This document shows positions 1-12,651 of a DNA stretch of 64,000 nt, in pieces. The DNA is from Trichinella spiralis (Eukaryota > Nematoda > Enoplea > Trichinellida > Trichinellidae): positions 4,520,292-4,584,291 of the forward strand of contig CM012953.1 of NCBI GenBank assembly GCA_000181795.3. Direction: 5' to 3'. The notes under the pieces were generated by a model. The model was given only the letters and a program-made list of their open reading frames with translations. It was not told the DNA's origin and did not search any database. Position numbers and translations under genes: made by a program. The number at the start of each line of letters is the position of its first letter. The first letter of the stretch is position 1.

Positions 1-677
1 AATTTACTGAATAACAATAAATGCATGAATTATGTTATACAAATGCAAAATTGTCAAAGATTTTATTTCAGCATGAAAATAAATGGCTGATTTTATGATA
101 TTTGATGTAGTAAAAATGAGTAACTTTTTCTTTAATAATATATGAGCTTCTTTAGAAAGCTTGAGAAGCTCTTGAAATAAACTATTCTGAAAAGTTTTGC
201 AGATTAAACTAATTATAATGCTAAAGTCTAAAAATAAACGAAATTTTATGCAAAAAGCAGCAAAGCTCATTCAGTTTAATGTTTCATGCCTAATAATTCA
301 CCATTTCATATTTTTTGAATATAATTCGTGTATTACTGAAATGATCACATCAGCTAACTTTATTAGTATGTGCATGTTTTATAAATTGGTTTAAATTGAA
401 GCATTTAAATTAAAAATGAAATATTGTAAAACTATCAAATGCATTAAATTTAAGCTTGTCTTCTTATGCAGTTTTAGATGCCACTGTGCGAGAATGCAAT
501 GCTTTGTACAATTTTCTAATAAATAAATATTGAGCTGGCATATCACATTTTAACATGATCAGAAATCACAAATATTAAATTTCTCTACAAAGCAAATTAA
601 AGATAGAAACTATTGGTAAAAAGGTGAAATAACTTACGCTTTCGACACTTTATCAACGCTTGATCCATTTTCAAACA
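1..677. other. AT-rich non-coding stretch downstream of the TWiK gene
   Basis: I see no convincing gene. On the minus strand an exon-like segment lies at about 637-679: a TTTACATTATAG acceptor overlaps the stop codon of the potassium channel gene, and a GTAAGT donor follows. The segment is open in one frame, but I could not find an upstream donor of matching phase, so an alternative 3' end of the channel gene stays unproven. Confidence 0.4.
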
Positions 678-2183
678 CTAGCTATAATGTAAAGCAAAAC
701 GTTTCATTAAATTTTTCATTAAAGCAGTAGCAAAATTATTACTCAAGAAATCTTCAGATTTGTGCTCAGAATATTTTGGAGATTCTTCAATTGTAAAATT
801 AGCAAGCTTTGTTTTGAACGCTGGTATGGAATGCTCTTCATCAACAGAACTTGCAGACAAGCATATAATAGAAGGACGTCGATTTTTCGGTCTGAAATTA
901 AAATTGTCCGTCGGTGGTGAGCTCTCATTGCGATCAACGCTAGCAATTGATGACCATATTCCTGAGTTACGCTTTATATCGGCAATGTTCAACTTTTCTG
1001 CCGTATTCACACGAGTGAGTGTAAATTTCCGTTCCTTGGGTGATCGGATAATTTGTATTACACCGACGCTGGAATTTGAGGTATTTTCGTCAGTGTGTGA
1101 ATGATTGATTTCACTCTCCTCAACTATGATGTTCAGTTGTCTAGATCCATTTTCTTCAAACGCGTCACCTTTCCCTAAATCAGAAAATAGTTTTTCCAAT
1201 CCAACATACAGCTGATCTAAAGTCAGCTTGTAGCTGAGCTCAACTCGAGCTTGGATGACGTTGATGCACACTGATACCAATGCCAAACCGATAATAAAAA
1301 TTGGAAAGCCAAGCAGTGTAATACCGGTACTTTCAGGAACCACATCCCCAAATCCAATTGTACTGAGCGAAATGAAGAAAAAATAAAATGCCGTCAAATA
1401 ATCCCACTCTGTTTCCCACATTTTCAAAATAGCCGCGCACAAAATAATGTACAAACCAACCATTGAAAGTGCCAAAGGTAATGGTACGCTGTCATCTTCT
1501 GGATCGTGTTCTAATTTCACCGATATACCACCATCCGCATTGGAAGACATTTGTCTTTTTGGTGGCCAATTAAGTGTTAATGCAGTCTGTGATTTTTCAC
1601 CAAGCTTTCCAATTAAACGATGCAACTTTGACCACCACTTTTTAGCTAAACGAAACAATCGGTTGCCAAGGCTGTTGACCAGTGTCAGCATTAGCGGTAT
1701 GCCAAATATAGCATAAATAATGGTTACCGTTCTACCCCAGAATGTAGAACAAGTTAAATTACCATATCCAATTGTTGTAAAAATAGTGCTAGCGTAGAAC
1801 AGCGCATCAGCATAGTTGCATTCACGACGGGGATGCTTTTTTTCTACGCCTAATGAAATATCATGACGTTGAAGAATTGACTCGAATTCCATTGTTACAT
1901 ATTTCAGTGATAAACTTTTATTTTTTTGTATCGTTTGAAGAAGCGCTGCTACTGTAGCCCTCCGTTTTAGGGCAATATCACGGGCGTTGATTATACTGGA
2001 ATCTGACGGGCAGTCAACAAAATAAAAAACTGTGGCACCTAATAGGCCATATACAATAAGCAGTATACATAGTAAGGCATCACGAAATCCAAAACGCACA
2101 TAAAGTACTTTCAGCCTTTCCCAAATTTCAGATTTAGAAAATGAGCAGCTTTTCGACAATTTATTGTGTTCTACACTGTTCAT
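678..2183 (-). CDS. TWiK-type two-pore-domain potassium channel
   Basis: Single-exon reading frame of 501 residues with the K2P layout: first membrane segment about residues 34-57, first pore loop ending in the selectivity filter TIGYGN (137-142), second membrane segment about 150-175, third about 235-254, second pore loop with TIGFGD (275-280), fourth about 288-312, then a cytoplasmic tail of about 190 residues rich in Ser, Asn and charged residues. Two such filters in one chain define K2P leak channels, which dimerise in the plasma membrane and set resting potential; nematodes have a very large TWK family. ATG at 2183 is the first Met in frame; an upstream TTG is not needed. The tail has no recognised domain. 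An acceptor-like site overlaps the stop codon, so the true 3' end could differ. Which TWK subfamily it belongs to cannot be told by eye. Confidence 0.92.
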   Translation of the reverse strand: MNSVEHNKLSKSCSFSKSEIWERLKVLYVRFGFRDALLCILLIVYGLLGATVFYFVDCPSDSSIINARDIALKRRATVAALLQTIQKNKSLSLKYVTMEFESILQRHDISLGVEKKHPRRECNYADALFYASTIFTTIGYGNLTCSTFWGRTVTIIYAIFGIPLMLTLVNSLGNRLFRLAKKWWSKLHRLIGKLGEKSQTALTLNWPPKRQMSSNADGGISVKLEHDPEDDSVPLPLALSMVGLYIILCAAILKMWETEWDYLTAFYFFFISLSTIGFGDVVPESTGITLLGFPIFIIGLALVSVCINVIQARVELSYKLTLDQLYVGLEKLFSDLGKGDAFEENGSRQLNIIVEESEINHSHTDENTSNSSVGVIQIIRSPKERKFTLTRVNTAEKLNIADIKRNSGIWSSIASVDRNESSPPTDNFNFRPKNRRPSIICLSASSVDEEHSIPAFKTKLANFTIEESPKYSEHKSEDFLSNNFATALMKNLMKRFALHYS

Positions 2184-2197
2184 ATTTGTCAAATTTA

Positions 2198-2199
2198 CT
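2198..2199 (-). promoter_or_regulatory. possible spliced-leader acceptor of the TWiK gene
   Basis: On the minus strand a pyrimidine-rich run ending in TTTGTTAAG lies 14 bases upstream of the ATG at 2183. An AG this close to the start codon fits trans-splicing, known in nematodes, but cis-splicing from a non-coding exon fits equally well. Confidence 0.35.
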
Positions 2200-4971
2200 T
2201 AACAAACAGGATGAGAAGCAACGTTAGCAAAAAATATTTACCCATACATTTCCATTTATTGTTCTCGATCTTTCTCACAAAGATGAAAAATGTAAATTTA
2301 GTTTCAAAAATACGCAAAAAGTTGACAAAAATCAGAAAATAAAAAATTCGCATGTGCACCGCAAACAGTTAGCTGTGACTGCAATTTAGTTTGCCAATGA
2401 ATTGGAAAAGCTGTTAAATACGGACGCCTTGGTACAGCACGACTAACCGAACGCATAGGCTGTGTAATGTAAACAGACGATCCAGCTAACATTGAATTTG
2501 TTAGTTTGAAAAAAAGGCATTCACGATTTTGCTTTAATATGTCATACAACACACAAACGATAGTTTTTTTTTCGTTTCATACCATGCACATGCAGCTGTC
2601 AGCAGGAAAATTGGCAAGGCAGCAAATAAATGGCATTGCAAACGTTCATATTCGAATAATTCACGCCACGTATAAAATTTCACTATTTGAACACATTCTC
2701 TTTTAATTTCGATTACATTTTGCCGTGTAAATTACAATTATAAATGATTCTAAGACGGTATCTTTAAATTCATCAGTATTATAAGCTGCACAAATAAAAA
2801 TAATTTACACATATGCATGTTAGTAATCATACAATTATAATCATACAATTTTCATAAAAGTACATCACATTTATTATTTTATGATTTATCACTAACAACT
2901 TTTGCAACTAATTTGTTTATTTTATAACAAATTTGTTTTTTTTAATATACAGAAGCAAAACTTTCTTTATAATTTGATAAATTACAACGAAATTTGATTC
3001 ATCCTTAGATCCCTGGCAGTTCAACATTATAGGCAATATATGCTTTATTTTTGCATTGGCAGCAACAGCAATATTTATTTATTGAAAGACAGCTAATTAA
3101 TGTAGTGATACAAGCGCACACGCACAAATGCAAACATAAGCGCATACTTCTAGCATGATTTAAAGGATTTTTCTCTGATTTTTAATATTATTCAATTTAA
3201 ATTTAATATATTTGCTTTTAAAATAATTTTTTGTGCTTGAATCACATTCTTCACAAAAAATGTTTAAATAATGTATTTACGGATGCAAAACATTAGCAAA
3301 AAATAGCAAACTATCATGATTAATCGAGAAAAAATTTTCAGTGGCATTTATTTTAGAATATTTTTTGTGAGCTGTTGAACATTTTAGCATGTTTCCTATT
3401 TTCGTACATTGCTCATCATTTAAAACGTGTTACAAGTTTTTCTGAGGTATTTCTGCATAGCTCAAGTCAATAAAGCGAGCCCAGAATGTTTGTCAAAATA
3501 TATATTCATTGAATATAATTCTTGCCTACAAACAGATTCATGAGTAATACCTTTGTTGCTTTGAGCAATCTGAATTTGTTAGCATCCTGTAACAGGAAGG
3601 ATAAAGTAGCAAAAAAATAAAAACTGATATTGAAAAAAATATCCATTCAAAATTTATAACTCAAACATTGATCTTGTTTTCAAATTTTTATAACATTCAA
3701 CAAATACATTAAAGTAAAGTAAAATAACGAAATTACTGAAACTTTTAAATTTCTGTTTTTGTTTTTAGAACATTTTGCAAAACATTTTGCACACTTTTTA
3801 ATGTAAAACACCATTAGGAATGCAATGAAATTTTAGACAGTTGATAATCTGCAGTGTATAAACAGTGAAATAAGCTTAAAAATTTCATTATGAAAGCAAC
3901 TCTCCTAAAATAATTTTCATCTTACTTATCAAATACTGTAATTTTATGAATACAGAAACATCTTGATTTTTGTAGCAGTTACCAAAGTTAATTAAGTTTG
4001 CAGGTCTCTTTTTGTGAAGTATTAAATGAAGTTGTAATTTTTTTAATTAGTTTTGATGTTTTTGTTATCAATTGTATTGGATGAAATACTGAAGTTTGCT
4101 TAACATTCCTGTGCATTTTATTGATATTGATATTGGTAATCTTTCAAAATAATAATGTAAAGATATAATATTTTGTTATATAAAATTTGCAGTTTTATAA
4201 TGTCTTAAACAATGAGTGGAGATGTGGAAGTTTTGTTGAAAAAACTATTTTAAAAGACTTATTGATTTTTTATTGTTATCTTTACGATGAGTTGATGAAA
4301 TCGAATACTAATAAGGTGAAATTTAATTAAATGTTGTACGATGAAGAAATTACTTTTTAAAATGTTTCAAGAATGTCATAGTAGATGTTAATACCATTAA
4401 TTTTCATTTAGATAAAATCATTTTATTTATTATTAATTTATAAATGGAATTTTTATGTTCCAAGTCTTGTCAGAATGTTACAGAAATTGAAATGACGACA
4501 TTGTACCAAGCACAAAAGCTTGAGTAGGAGTTGGCATGTTTTGTGCACTTTTGAAATCAGGTTTCTTGTAGATTTGATTGTTTGTTTGAAAATGACATTT
4601 TACGAAATGGGCAAAATGTTAAATTGCTTACTTTACTTACACAAATTACTTAATTAAATTATAACTTCAGATCAAAGGCAAAAAGGTTGCTAGTTTATAA
4701 TCATCAGCATTTACATTTGTTATCAGTATTTTGATCAATTCTGTCCGAGGCAGGCTGTGATTATTATTTTTTTAATCTTTTTTACGTTTGAATATAAATA
4801 CTTATTATTAATTATGATTTTTTTGAATTTGTTGTACTTATTTATTCTGTATGTATGAATGTTATCAATCTGAAAAGAGTATCGGTGTTTGGAATGTGTT
4901 TGTTCATGTTTCAGTTGCTTTGCTTTGCATCATACAAAATAAATTTTTAAGTTTGATATAAAAGAAAAAGA
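2200..4971. other. divergent intergenic region, TWiK (-) and PAF acetylhydrolase (+)
   Basis: About 2.8 kb of AT-rich DNA with only short spurious frames. It separates two divergently transcribed genes and so should hold both promoters. The least AT-rich part is about 2340-2660. I see no RNA gene or transposon. Confidence 0.6.
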
Positions 4972-6096
4972 ATGAAGAATCCTGCAATTGTACCCACAAT
5001 TCCAGAAGATTTGGATGGCGATCGTCGATGGATGTCAATGGTAGAATGAATTTTGCAATTGTTTGAAGTACTTTTTTTAAATATTGCTTTTGCAGCACGA
5101 ACGTTTTGTATCCGAAGCGAAATCTAGGGAACCGGATGTACTTTTTATTGGCGATTCTCACATTTTGTATTTCGAACAAAGTGAAGCTTATCATGAACTT
5201 TTCGAACCGCTCCATTGCCTTTGCTTTGCCATCGGCGGTGATACAACGGCAACTGTTTTATGGCGTTTGCAGCACGAAGAACTGGATTGCATTTCTCCAA
5301 AAGTATTTGCTTTTATTGTTTTGCTTTTTTAATTAAATTATTCATTGTTTTTTAAAACACAGTTTAATTTCATGATAATTCTAATTTTTAATGTTATATT
5401 TTAATTTTGAAATAAAAGTAAGTGATCAATTTCATAATAGCTTTATGAAGCGGCTGCAGTTTTAAACGTAGCTACCTGATTTTGTTAGCATCCTTCCCTT
5501 TCACGTGTTATGATGTTTTTTTTTCTAACAGCAAAGCTTATTGATGTTGTCGAAGTGGTAGCAAAAGTGATATCGTTTTATTAATTTCAGGTTATAGTAT
5601 TGTTAATTGGAACGAATAACCGTGAAAAGAATTCTCAGCAAATTCTTGAAGGCATTGCTGCCGTGGCGCAGTTAATTTCAGAGAAACAACCTCAAGCGCA
5701 GCTTTTCGTTCTAGTTAGCTTATGGCACAAAAGAATATTTTTCAAAGAATCATTCATTAAAAATTTTATTTTATTATTTGTTAGACAATTCCACCCCGGG
5801 GTCGTTATCCAAATCCAAAAAGGGATCTAATAATTCAAATCAACTCCGGAATGAACAATGCGCTCAAGCACATTCCAAACTGCAAAATATTGGACATAAC
5901 AGAAGGCTTTATTTGTATGCTTTTTATTATTCATTTGCTGCTTATTACCTTATTATTTATTCATTTAGCCTCTGAAGGTGAAATTCATCACACTGTTCTT
6001 TATGATTATTTGCACTTGACGAGCTCAACGTATTGGAAAGCGTTTAAAGTTGTCCATTCGGCCATACTCGAAATTTTGCTGCCATACAGTTGCTAG
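4972..6096 (+). CDS. PAFAH1B2/3: platelet-activating factor acetylhydrolase IB catalytic subunit (SGNH hydrolase)
   Basis: Five exons: 4972-5040, 5096-5302, 5591-5713, 5785-5914, 5969-6096, joined in phases 0,0,0,1, giving 218 residues, close to the family's usual 229-231. The order of family landmarks is complete: DGDRRWM near the start, LFIGDSHI with the nucleophile Ser44, AIGGDTTATVLWRL, LIGTNNREK, PPRGRYPNP and YDYLHLT near the C-terminus, which supplies the Asp and His of the Ser-Asp-His triad (about D189 and H192). In animals the enzyme removes the sn-2 acetyl group of PAF in the cytosol and pairs with LIS1. The start is the ATG whose product (MKNPAIVP) aligns with the family N-terminus. 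Introns are 55-288 bp with TTTYAG ends. Nothing looks broken. Confidence 0.93.
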
Positions 6097-6353
6097 TATC
6101 AAATTATTTTTTTAAAAATATTTCGTCTTGTCATGCCTTCACCGTTTCACATAAATTATTTATTCATTTATTAACTTGAATCATTTATTAACACTTGGTA
6201 AAGAAGAAACCTCGTGGTAATTTTCCTGATACTTAGTGATTTTGATTTTTTTTGGACTCCCTTTTGCTTCTTTTTTTTTATTTAAATTTTTTTAAGTTTT
6301 GTTGTTTGAATTGCAGAGAAATGTTTGCTTTTTCTTTGCATGAAACAACAGAG

Positions 6354-9110
6354 TCAGAATAAAATTTGATTGAAGAAGCACAACCCTGTTAGGGGCATGA
6401 ACAGCATTAGCAGGAGATAGATTTGGCCGGAGCCGATTTTCAAGGCTGAGTTGCAAAGATCGTTGGACAAGCAAACGCAAATGTGCGCCATTGAATCGTA
6501 CATGAAGTCCACCACGCTGCATCCTTGCCAGCCGTGTTTGATTGGACGATCCCAGAGGCGATCCCAACATTCACGTACAACATAAATTTCATCTTAAAAT
6601 TAAAATTTTCTCGATTAAGCTCTATTTGACTGAGAGAAGCATACATGTTCCACCACCACCACCACCACAACAACAACAATGACACACACCTTGGAAAGTG
6701 CCCTTGATTTTCACACAAGCTCCACTGGAACAATAGTAAATTGGTACCAGATGACGACCAGGAAGTTCAGTGGGCAGTGTTTCGCGACAGTGGTCATCGC
6801 TGACTGGAACCCGCATATTTTTGCTTGTCAAATAATTTTTCAAATTATCCTCACTCAAATTGGAATTTTCCGAGCTGTGAACCGTGACGCAGGACAAACA
6901 ATAAGAAAAGTTTTTCACATTCTGCTCAGTGTAGCCTGAAATGAACATTATTATTCCACATCATCCCGTGTTCCACGCAAAAAAACAGCATTCATAACCG
7001 ATGGCAAAAATCCCAATATCGCTACTGATTTCAATTATTTCAAAATGAACACAGTGCAAAAGATGCAAATTCTAGAATGGTCGTTTGCAACATTTAAGAA
7101 TTTGATTAAAAAAAACAAGACTTGCAGTGTTTCAATTTATCGTATATTAAAGCAAAATAAAAAGATTATGGAAAACATGAAATGTTAAATTTTAAAGTAA
7201 TTTTTTTCCCATTTGTGAATGACCTGTAACATGGATAATTTTATTAATATAAAAGAAGAAGAATATTAAAATTGATCTATCGACATGCGGCATTTAAAAA
7301 ATATATTCACACTGCTGTGCTTCGTTTTTACAAAATGTGTTTGGTTGCTGCATGTAAAATTTTAGAATATTTAAATTTTAGAATTTCCTTTTTTTCAACC
7401 TAATCAGTGCAGGTTGAAGTTGTGCAAAACTTGAACTTTTTGAAATGCATTTTTACGCTTTGACATTTGAATGTAATATTCCACTGAAAAGCAGTAACGA
7501 CAACAACGAGAAGAAGAAGAAGCCATCAAGAATTGAAAGCTTCGTCATGATGCAATAACAAAATATGACTTATTTTGAAAAAATGCATTTATTAATCCCA
7601 CGAGATTTGCATCGTTTTTTTCATCTTGATTTAATAAAAATGACTATTTTGCTGTCAACGAATGAAAGAAAATCCATATCATTTTTTATCACTTACTTTT
7701 ACCTTCTATGGTTAATTCAAGCGTTGAAATACAACTAGATTCCCTTGGATCACTTAAATGACATGACTTACGGAACAACTTACGTCTTAATGAATGATAT
7801 ATTTACACTTTGCTGAATATATTTAACAATTTTAGATGTTATTTTATTCATTTTTTTTAAAAACATGAAACTTCAAAGTGAAATTTGAGTTTAAATCTAA
7901 CAACATCTTGCAATATTGCTTTTGCTGCTTGCTGCTTTTCAATCAAATTCAACTACGTCACTTTTTTCACATTACTCAATCCATTATTATATATATAGAA
8001 AAAACTCTTGCTTAAAAAAATCACTTGCTTTTTCAGATACAAATTGATATAAACAAATTTTTTCAGCAATTTAATTTTTCTCTCTCTTATAAGCTTCTTC
8101 ATTGCACTTATTGCATATTTGCAATGCTTGAATCGAATCGAATCAAATCGAGCTGTTTCTTAATGTACATATTTTGCTCATCTTTTCATCATGAGCGTTA
8201 AAACATTAAACAAATGCATTGGTTAAATTTTAAATTCATTTAACAAACAAACACAATTTAAATATCATTTAAATAAATTGTATACAATTTGATACTGCTT
8301 TTTAAATTTGAACAAATTTTGGAAAAAACTTTTTCTACTTTTGAACAACTCATTCCTAAATATAAATGATTTCAATTTGAAAAATACTATCATTTATCAT
8401 AAGAGCAGAAGAAAAATTTTTTTCAATTTACTAGAATCATATTCGAAACAAATTGTGCTTCAATAAAGAATGCATTCAGCACGTATAAATTATTTTTCCG
8501 TCTTTGGAGACGATTTTAATTTAACGGCCGGCTAATCAATTGTGGACAAAGGAAAACAGAAAATTGAATTGTACTGGCGGATTTCTCGCACAAAGGTGTT
8601 TACTAGTGTCTTTGTTTATTCTTCCTTCATGACAGTTTGGGAAATTATTTATTAAATCAGCAAAAGGCATGCATTATGGACTGCTTTATTTGTACTAATC
8701 TTATAAACTTTCCGATAGCTACAAACAACAAAAAGGAATTTCTCTTCTATAGCACTTGAAAATGAATGATCACACCTCGAGCATCGTTTATATTAATACA
8801 AGGCATCAGCGTGACCATTTTCACAATGATTAAACTATAAATATCTTGAATTCTTCAGTGCATTTGATATAACGCATTAACGACTAAGAATATTAAGAGG
8901 GGAATTTGAAGTAAGATTTCAGGATATAAATTTTTATGAAAACGGAAACAAACACCGTTTAAATGTCAAATTTTGTAAATTTAAAACACTAAAATTAATT
9001 TTCTATTTTTTTTTCACTGCATAAAGTATAGTGTATTTTTACTTACCGTTTGCATGCAAAGCTGCAAACAAGAAAATAAAAAAACTGAACAGAGCTGCGA
9101 GAACTAACAT
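6354..9110 (-). CDS. secreted Ly6/three-finger protein, probably GPI-anchored (ODR-2/HOT-like)
   Basis: Three exons, 9047-9110, 6690-6935 and 6354-6592, joined by two phase-1 introns (2111 and 97 bp), give 182 residues. Exon 1 encodes a signal peptide (MLVLAALFSFFIFLFAALHA). The mature part has ten cysteines, starting YCLSC and ending CVCLSNDLCN; the C-C-DxCN ending is the hallmark of Ly6/uPAR three-finger domains, and the long spacing resembles nematode ODR-2 and HOT proteins. After the domain comes a short polar stretch and a hydrophobic C-terminus (IYLLLMLFMPLTGLCFF), which suggests GPI anchoring at the cell surface. Such proteins modulate receptors or channels in nematode neurons; that role is inferred from family. 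The large first intron contains no recognisable gene. The two unrelated frames over the last exon are not coding. Confidence 0.82.
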
Positions 9111-12100
9111 CTCTTAGATGTACTTGTCTTGCATGATGCAGATGGGAAAGGTGTATTATTTTAATAAAATTACGTTTAAGGAACGCTACACGTTTTAACA
9201 TCAACGCCGGATAGCGGGGCACACGGTGGGCTTCCGCTGGCTACCTTGGGGAAGGATCGGTTGAAATCGATTCACCCTCACCAAGCAGCCAGCCAACTGC
9301 TAGCTCGCTAGCTAGCTCTATTTCTTCCATTCAGTTAGCTGGTTGGCCGCCGTTGCACGACATGTGACGGCAACGGCAAATGCTACTCATAGATCAATAA
9401 GCCGCTGTTCAAGCTTTAACTTCACGCCCCACTAAAGTATAATCGCCAATTAAAGGCTGACAATGCAGTAAACCTGCTTCATAACTGACCTGCGCAAGAA
9501 TCGATGCGCAAAAATTGCTGCTATTCCTTTTTTTTCTTTTTTATTTTCTCTGATAAGCAAAAATTAACACGCGAGATAACACGCAGGTTATGCAGATGAT
9601 TTATGAACAAGTCAAACCAATTGGCATTTACAACTTGCCGCTTAAGAAACGATTTTCTCTCTCAACATCACTCACCCGTGAGAACGTATGTCAATTTTTT
9701 AAATCTGAAATTCATGACATTTTCCAACTTTTTATGTTTTTACCACCATATTAACTAACTTTAAGCTTTTATTAAAAAAGCACTACAGTTTATAATTTGA
9801 AAATTTCCCATTCTGAATTGTTCTGTGGAAATTTTTTATTTTGTAACTTTTATCATTTTATTATTTTGCGCTAAAGATGACAGATGAAAAATATTAATGC
9901 ACTTCACATATATTTATTTTTTAATAATCACACTATAAGGAAAGTTTAGTTTAAAATACAATGCAATAAAATAAAACGACGCATTGTAGCACTTAAAATG
10001 CCAAATTAATTCAAATAAGAAAAAACTTTTACCATAATATATCAAAAAAGCACATGATGATATTCTTTAATATTTTTAGAATACAAGTATAATAAAATGT
10101 TTGATTTTGTTTTTACAAGATTTGCAAATTTAAACAGCATTTGGAACAACTTTCTGTGTTATTTTTGATTCGCATTCCCTAGTTCTATATCAATTAATGC
10201 TTTGAGCCATAGAAACAGGGAATATAGTCTGATGGATTGTTTGACTCTCTGATCAATTGCTGAAATTATGCATTTTGCTGGATTCTTGGAGTAGAATCCA
10301 ATCCCACATTAGAAAAACATGTGTAAAAAGTCTAGAATATATTCCATTTTTATACAATTTGTTTCAGTAGATAGTACTAATGATGCTGTATATATCTGCA
10401 TTAAAATATTCTTATTTTTTTATTTTATATTATTTTATTTCAGTCTTTTCTTGGTGAAAAATGCAACAAAATTAACGTTGAAAATTGTCATTTTTCAGTT
10501 TGTTTCACCGTGTGGACTAGATTTTGTAAATATTCTAAAACAAATAATAGATTTCAGCGCAAGTTGTTGCATTCTTCTCCAAGAAAAGGCTGAAAAATTA
10601 TTAAAATTAAAACTGTTGTAAAACAAACATATGCCACAATCTTAGTACAATCTATGGAAGCAAATTTCTTAAATATGGCGCATATACTAGGCTTTTTATA
10701 CGTGTTTTTCTAATGTAGTGTGGATTCCGCCCCAAAAATTCAACAACGTACATATCAATTTTACGATATTCTATTGGCTGAAAAAAAGTCCCAAAACACT
10801 GAGCTTTTCAGAATATGCCTTATTATTTCAAAAAAGATGTCAGAAAGCTTCGAATCATAAAAATAAAAATTGACGGAATGTAGATAAAACAAAACACCAC
10901 AGGGTGGAATACACCCCAAAAGGGTTAACAAATAAAAATTTTGAATTGAATAATAATTAAAATTATTCAAATTAATATTTAGATTTTTCATCATAATTCG
11001 AATATTTAGAAAAATAAAAAAATGTAAGACTAATTGTAATAACTGACACGATTTTCAGAAAATAAATTTTGAAAATGAAAAATCATTTGGAACGAATTAA
11101 AATACAGAATCAAATTACAGATAATCATGAAAGAAATTTAGCGAATCTTTTCTGCCATAAAATTTACAAGATCGTAATACTTTGCTTCAGATGCACAGAT
11201 TTATAAGCAATGCGAATGTGAAATAAATTTCACATGCATATATATGTTTCCAAGGGAAATAGATTAAATTACTTTAATAATTGTTTATTAAAAACATAAC
11301 ACTGAAGAACTAGATGAATTGATCAAAACATGAAAATTATATTAAATATCTCTGCCTATTTTCCTAAATCTTCAAATGAGATAAAAGATAGAGCTAAAAC
11401 AATCAAATTAACAAAGGGGTGACTTGAATTTAAAATGCAAAAGAGCAAGTGCAACGGCGACAAAAACCCAGCAAGGATAAAACAAGAATGGTTAAAACAT
11501 GTAAAAGCGACAGATACTGAAAACATTCAAACCCACAATCAAAGCATCATAATAGTGCAAGGGAAAAGTAAAACGACTAAGTAGACAAGCCAAAAAACCA
11601 CAGCCATTTACATTAAAACAGTCATGCAACATCGACTTCTCCAAAATTTTTGAACATTTTTATGTCCAATTAATTTTGAACAAGTTTTCACATTTTTTAA
11701 AGTGCATTAATAAATTATGAGTACTCTAAACGAGACCGTGCAATTTTCTCATTCCCAAAAACCATGTGCTATCTGGAAACATCTGAAATTGAAAAAGTAA
11801 ATATAACTGATAAATATTTAAATTTAAGTTTAAGTTTAAGTAAATATGAATACAGATAAATATATATATAAGTAAAAAATGAGTCAAACAATCAAATGCC
11901 ATTTATAAGTTACTTTTAAATGCTTAAAATGTCAAAAAAATGTAACCATAGTTTAGAATTTTTTTCATTCCTTACTTTTATTTTTATAACTACACTTTTT
12001 ACTTACCAAAACATACTAAAATTGTCATTCTGCTTATTCTTCATCATTTTTAAATACTGCATATACAACCTAAAATTTCACAGTTAAAAATATTAAATAT

Positions 12101-12651
12101 AACAGTACTGAAATATGGTGTTTCATTCATAAAGCTTGTTAGATTTATGCCTGCAACGATTGTCCAGCATTAACATTCTCACGGTGCTTTTAGTATTAAA
12201 ACGCAGCAATTGCCATCAATCATTGCGAATGCAAGCATGAAAAAAATTAATAAACAGAAATTAGCAGTTGCAAACACGCCCATGATATTCTGATGGCAGA
12301 CCGTGTTGTGGATAAATAACGCTGTTTTTTATTTTGTGGCAAAAAAATAATTATCATGATTCAAACGATGAAGATAAGAATGCTGGTATGCAATGCGGAC
12401 GGTCAAAAACAAATCAGCTAAAAGACGTTCTGGAGGCAGACAACATCTTGCATATTATTTAGACAAAAGTAACAACATATTCAGATCCTGTAAATGCATG
12501 AATAATTTCCGCTAACCTCACTGATTGAAATCTTTCTACGTTAAAAGAATTTTTATTCCAACAATTAACGTTCCTACTGCAGAATGGCTTTCAGTTAGTC
12601 GCCTGCTGTTAGACGAAGCCCCTACGATTAGCTCTACCACAGAGTAAGAAA
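9111..12651. other. 3.5-kb intergenic region with a GC-richer block
   Basis: Mostly AT-rich and without credible coding potential. The part just upstream of the Ly6 gene, about 9190-9430, is clearly richer in GC than its surroundings and contains an imperfect inverted repeat (GCCAGCCAACTG at about 9289-9300 against CAGTTAGCTGGTTGGC at about 9332-9347) around a run of GCTAGC units. It is the natural candidate for the Ly6 promoter. Around 10720-10920 two partly similar TGGAATNC-CCCCAAAA segments recur, without recognisable transposon ends. Confidence 0.5.

Noticed and set aside
6440-6948. Gly- and Cys-run frames on the minus strand
   Set aside because: They read through a splice donor into a (CCA)n/(CAA)n intron; the correct splice product is the Ly6 protein.
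10319-10621. 100-codon plus-strand frame
   Set aside because: Phe/Ile/Leu/Lys-rich translation typical of random AT-rich D
10720-10930. Two similar TGGAATNC/CCCCAAAA segments, possible transposon ends
   Set aside because: They are direct rather than inverted, imperfect, and without target duplication.
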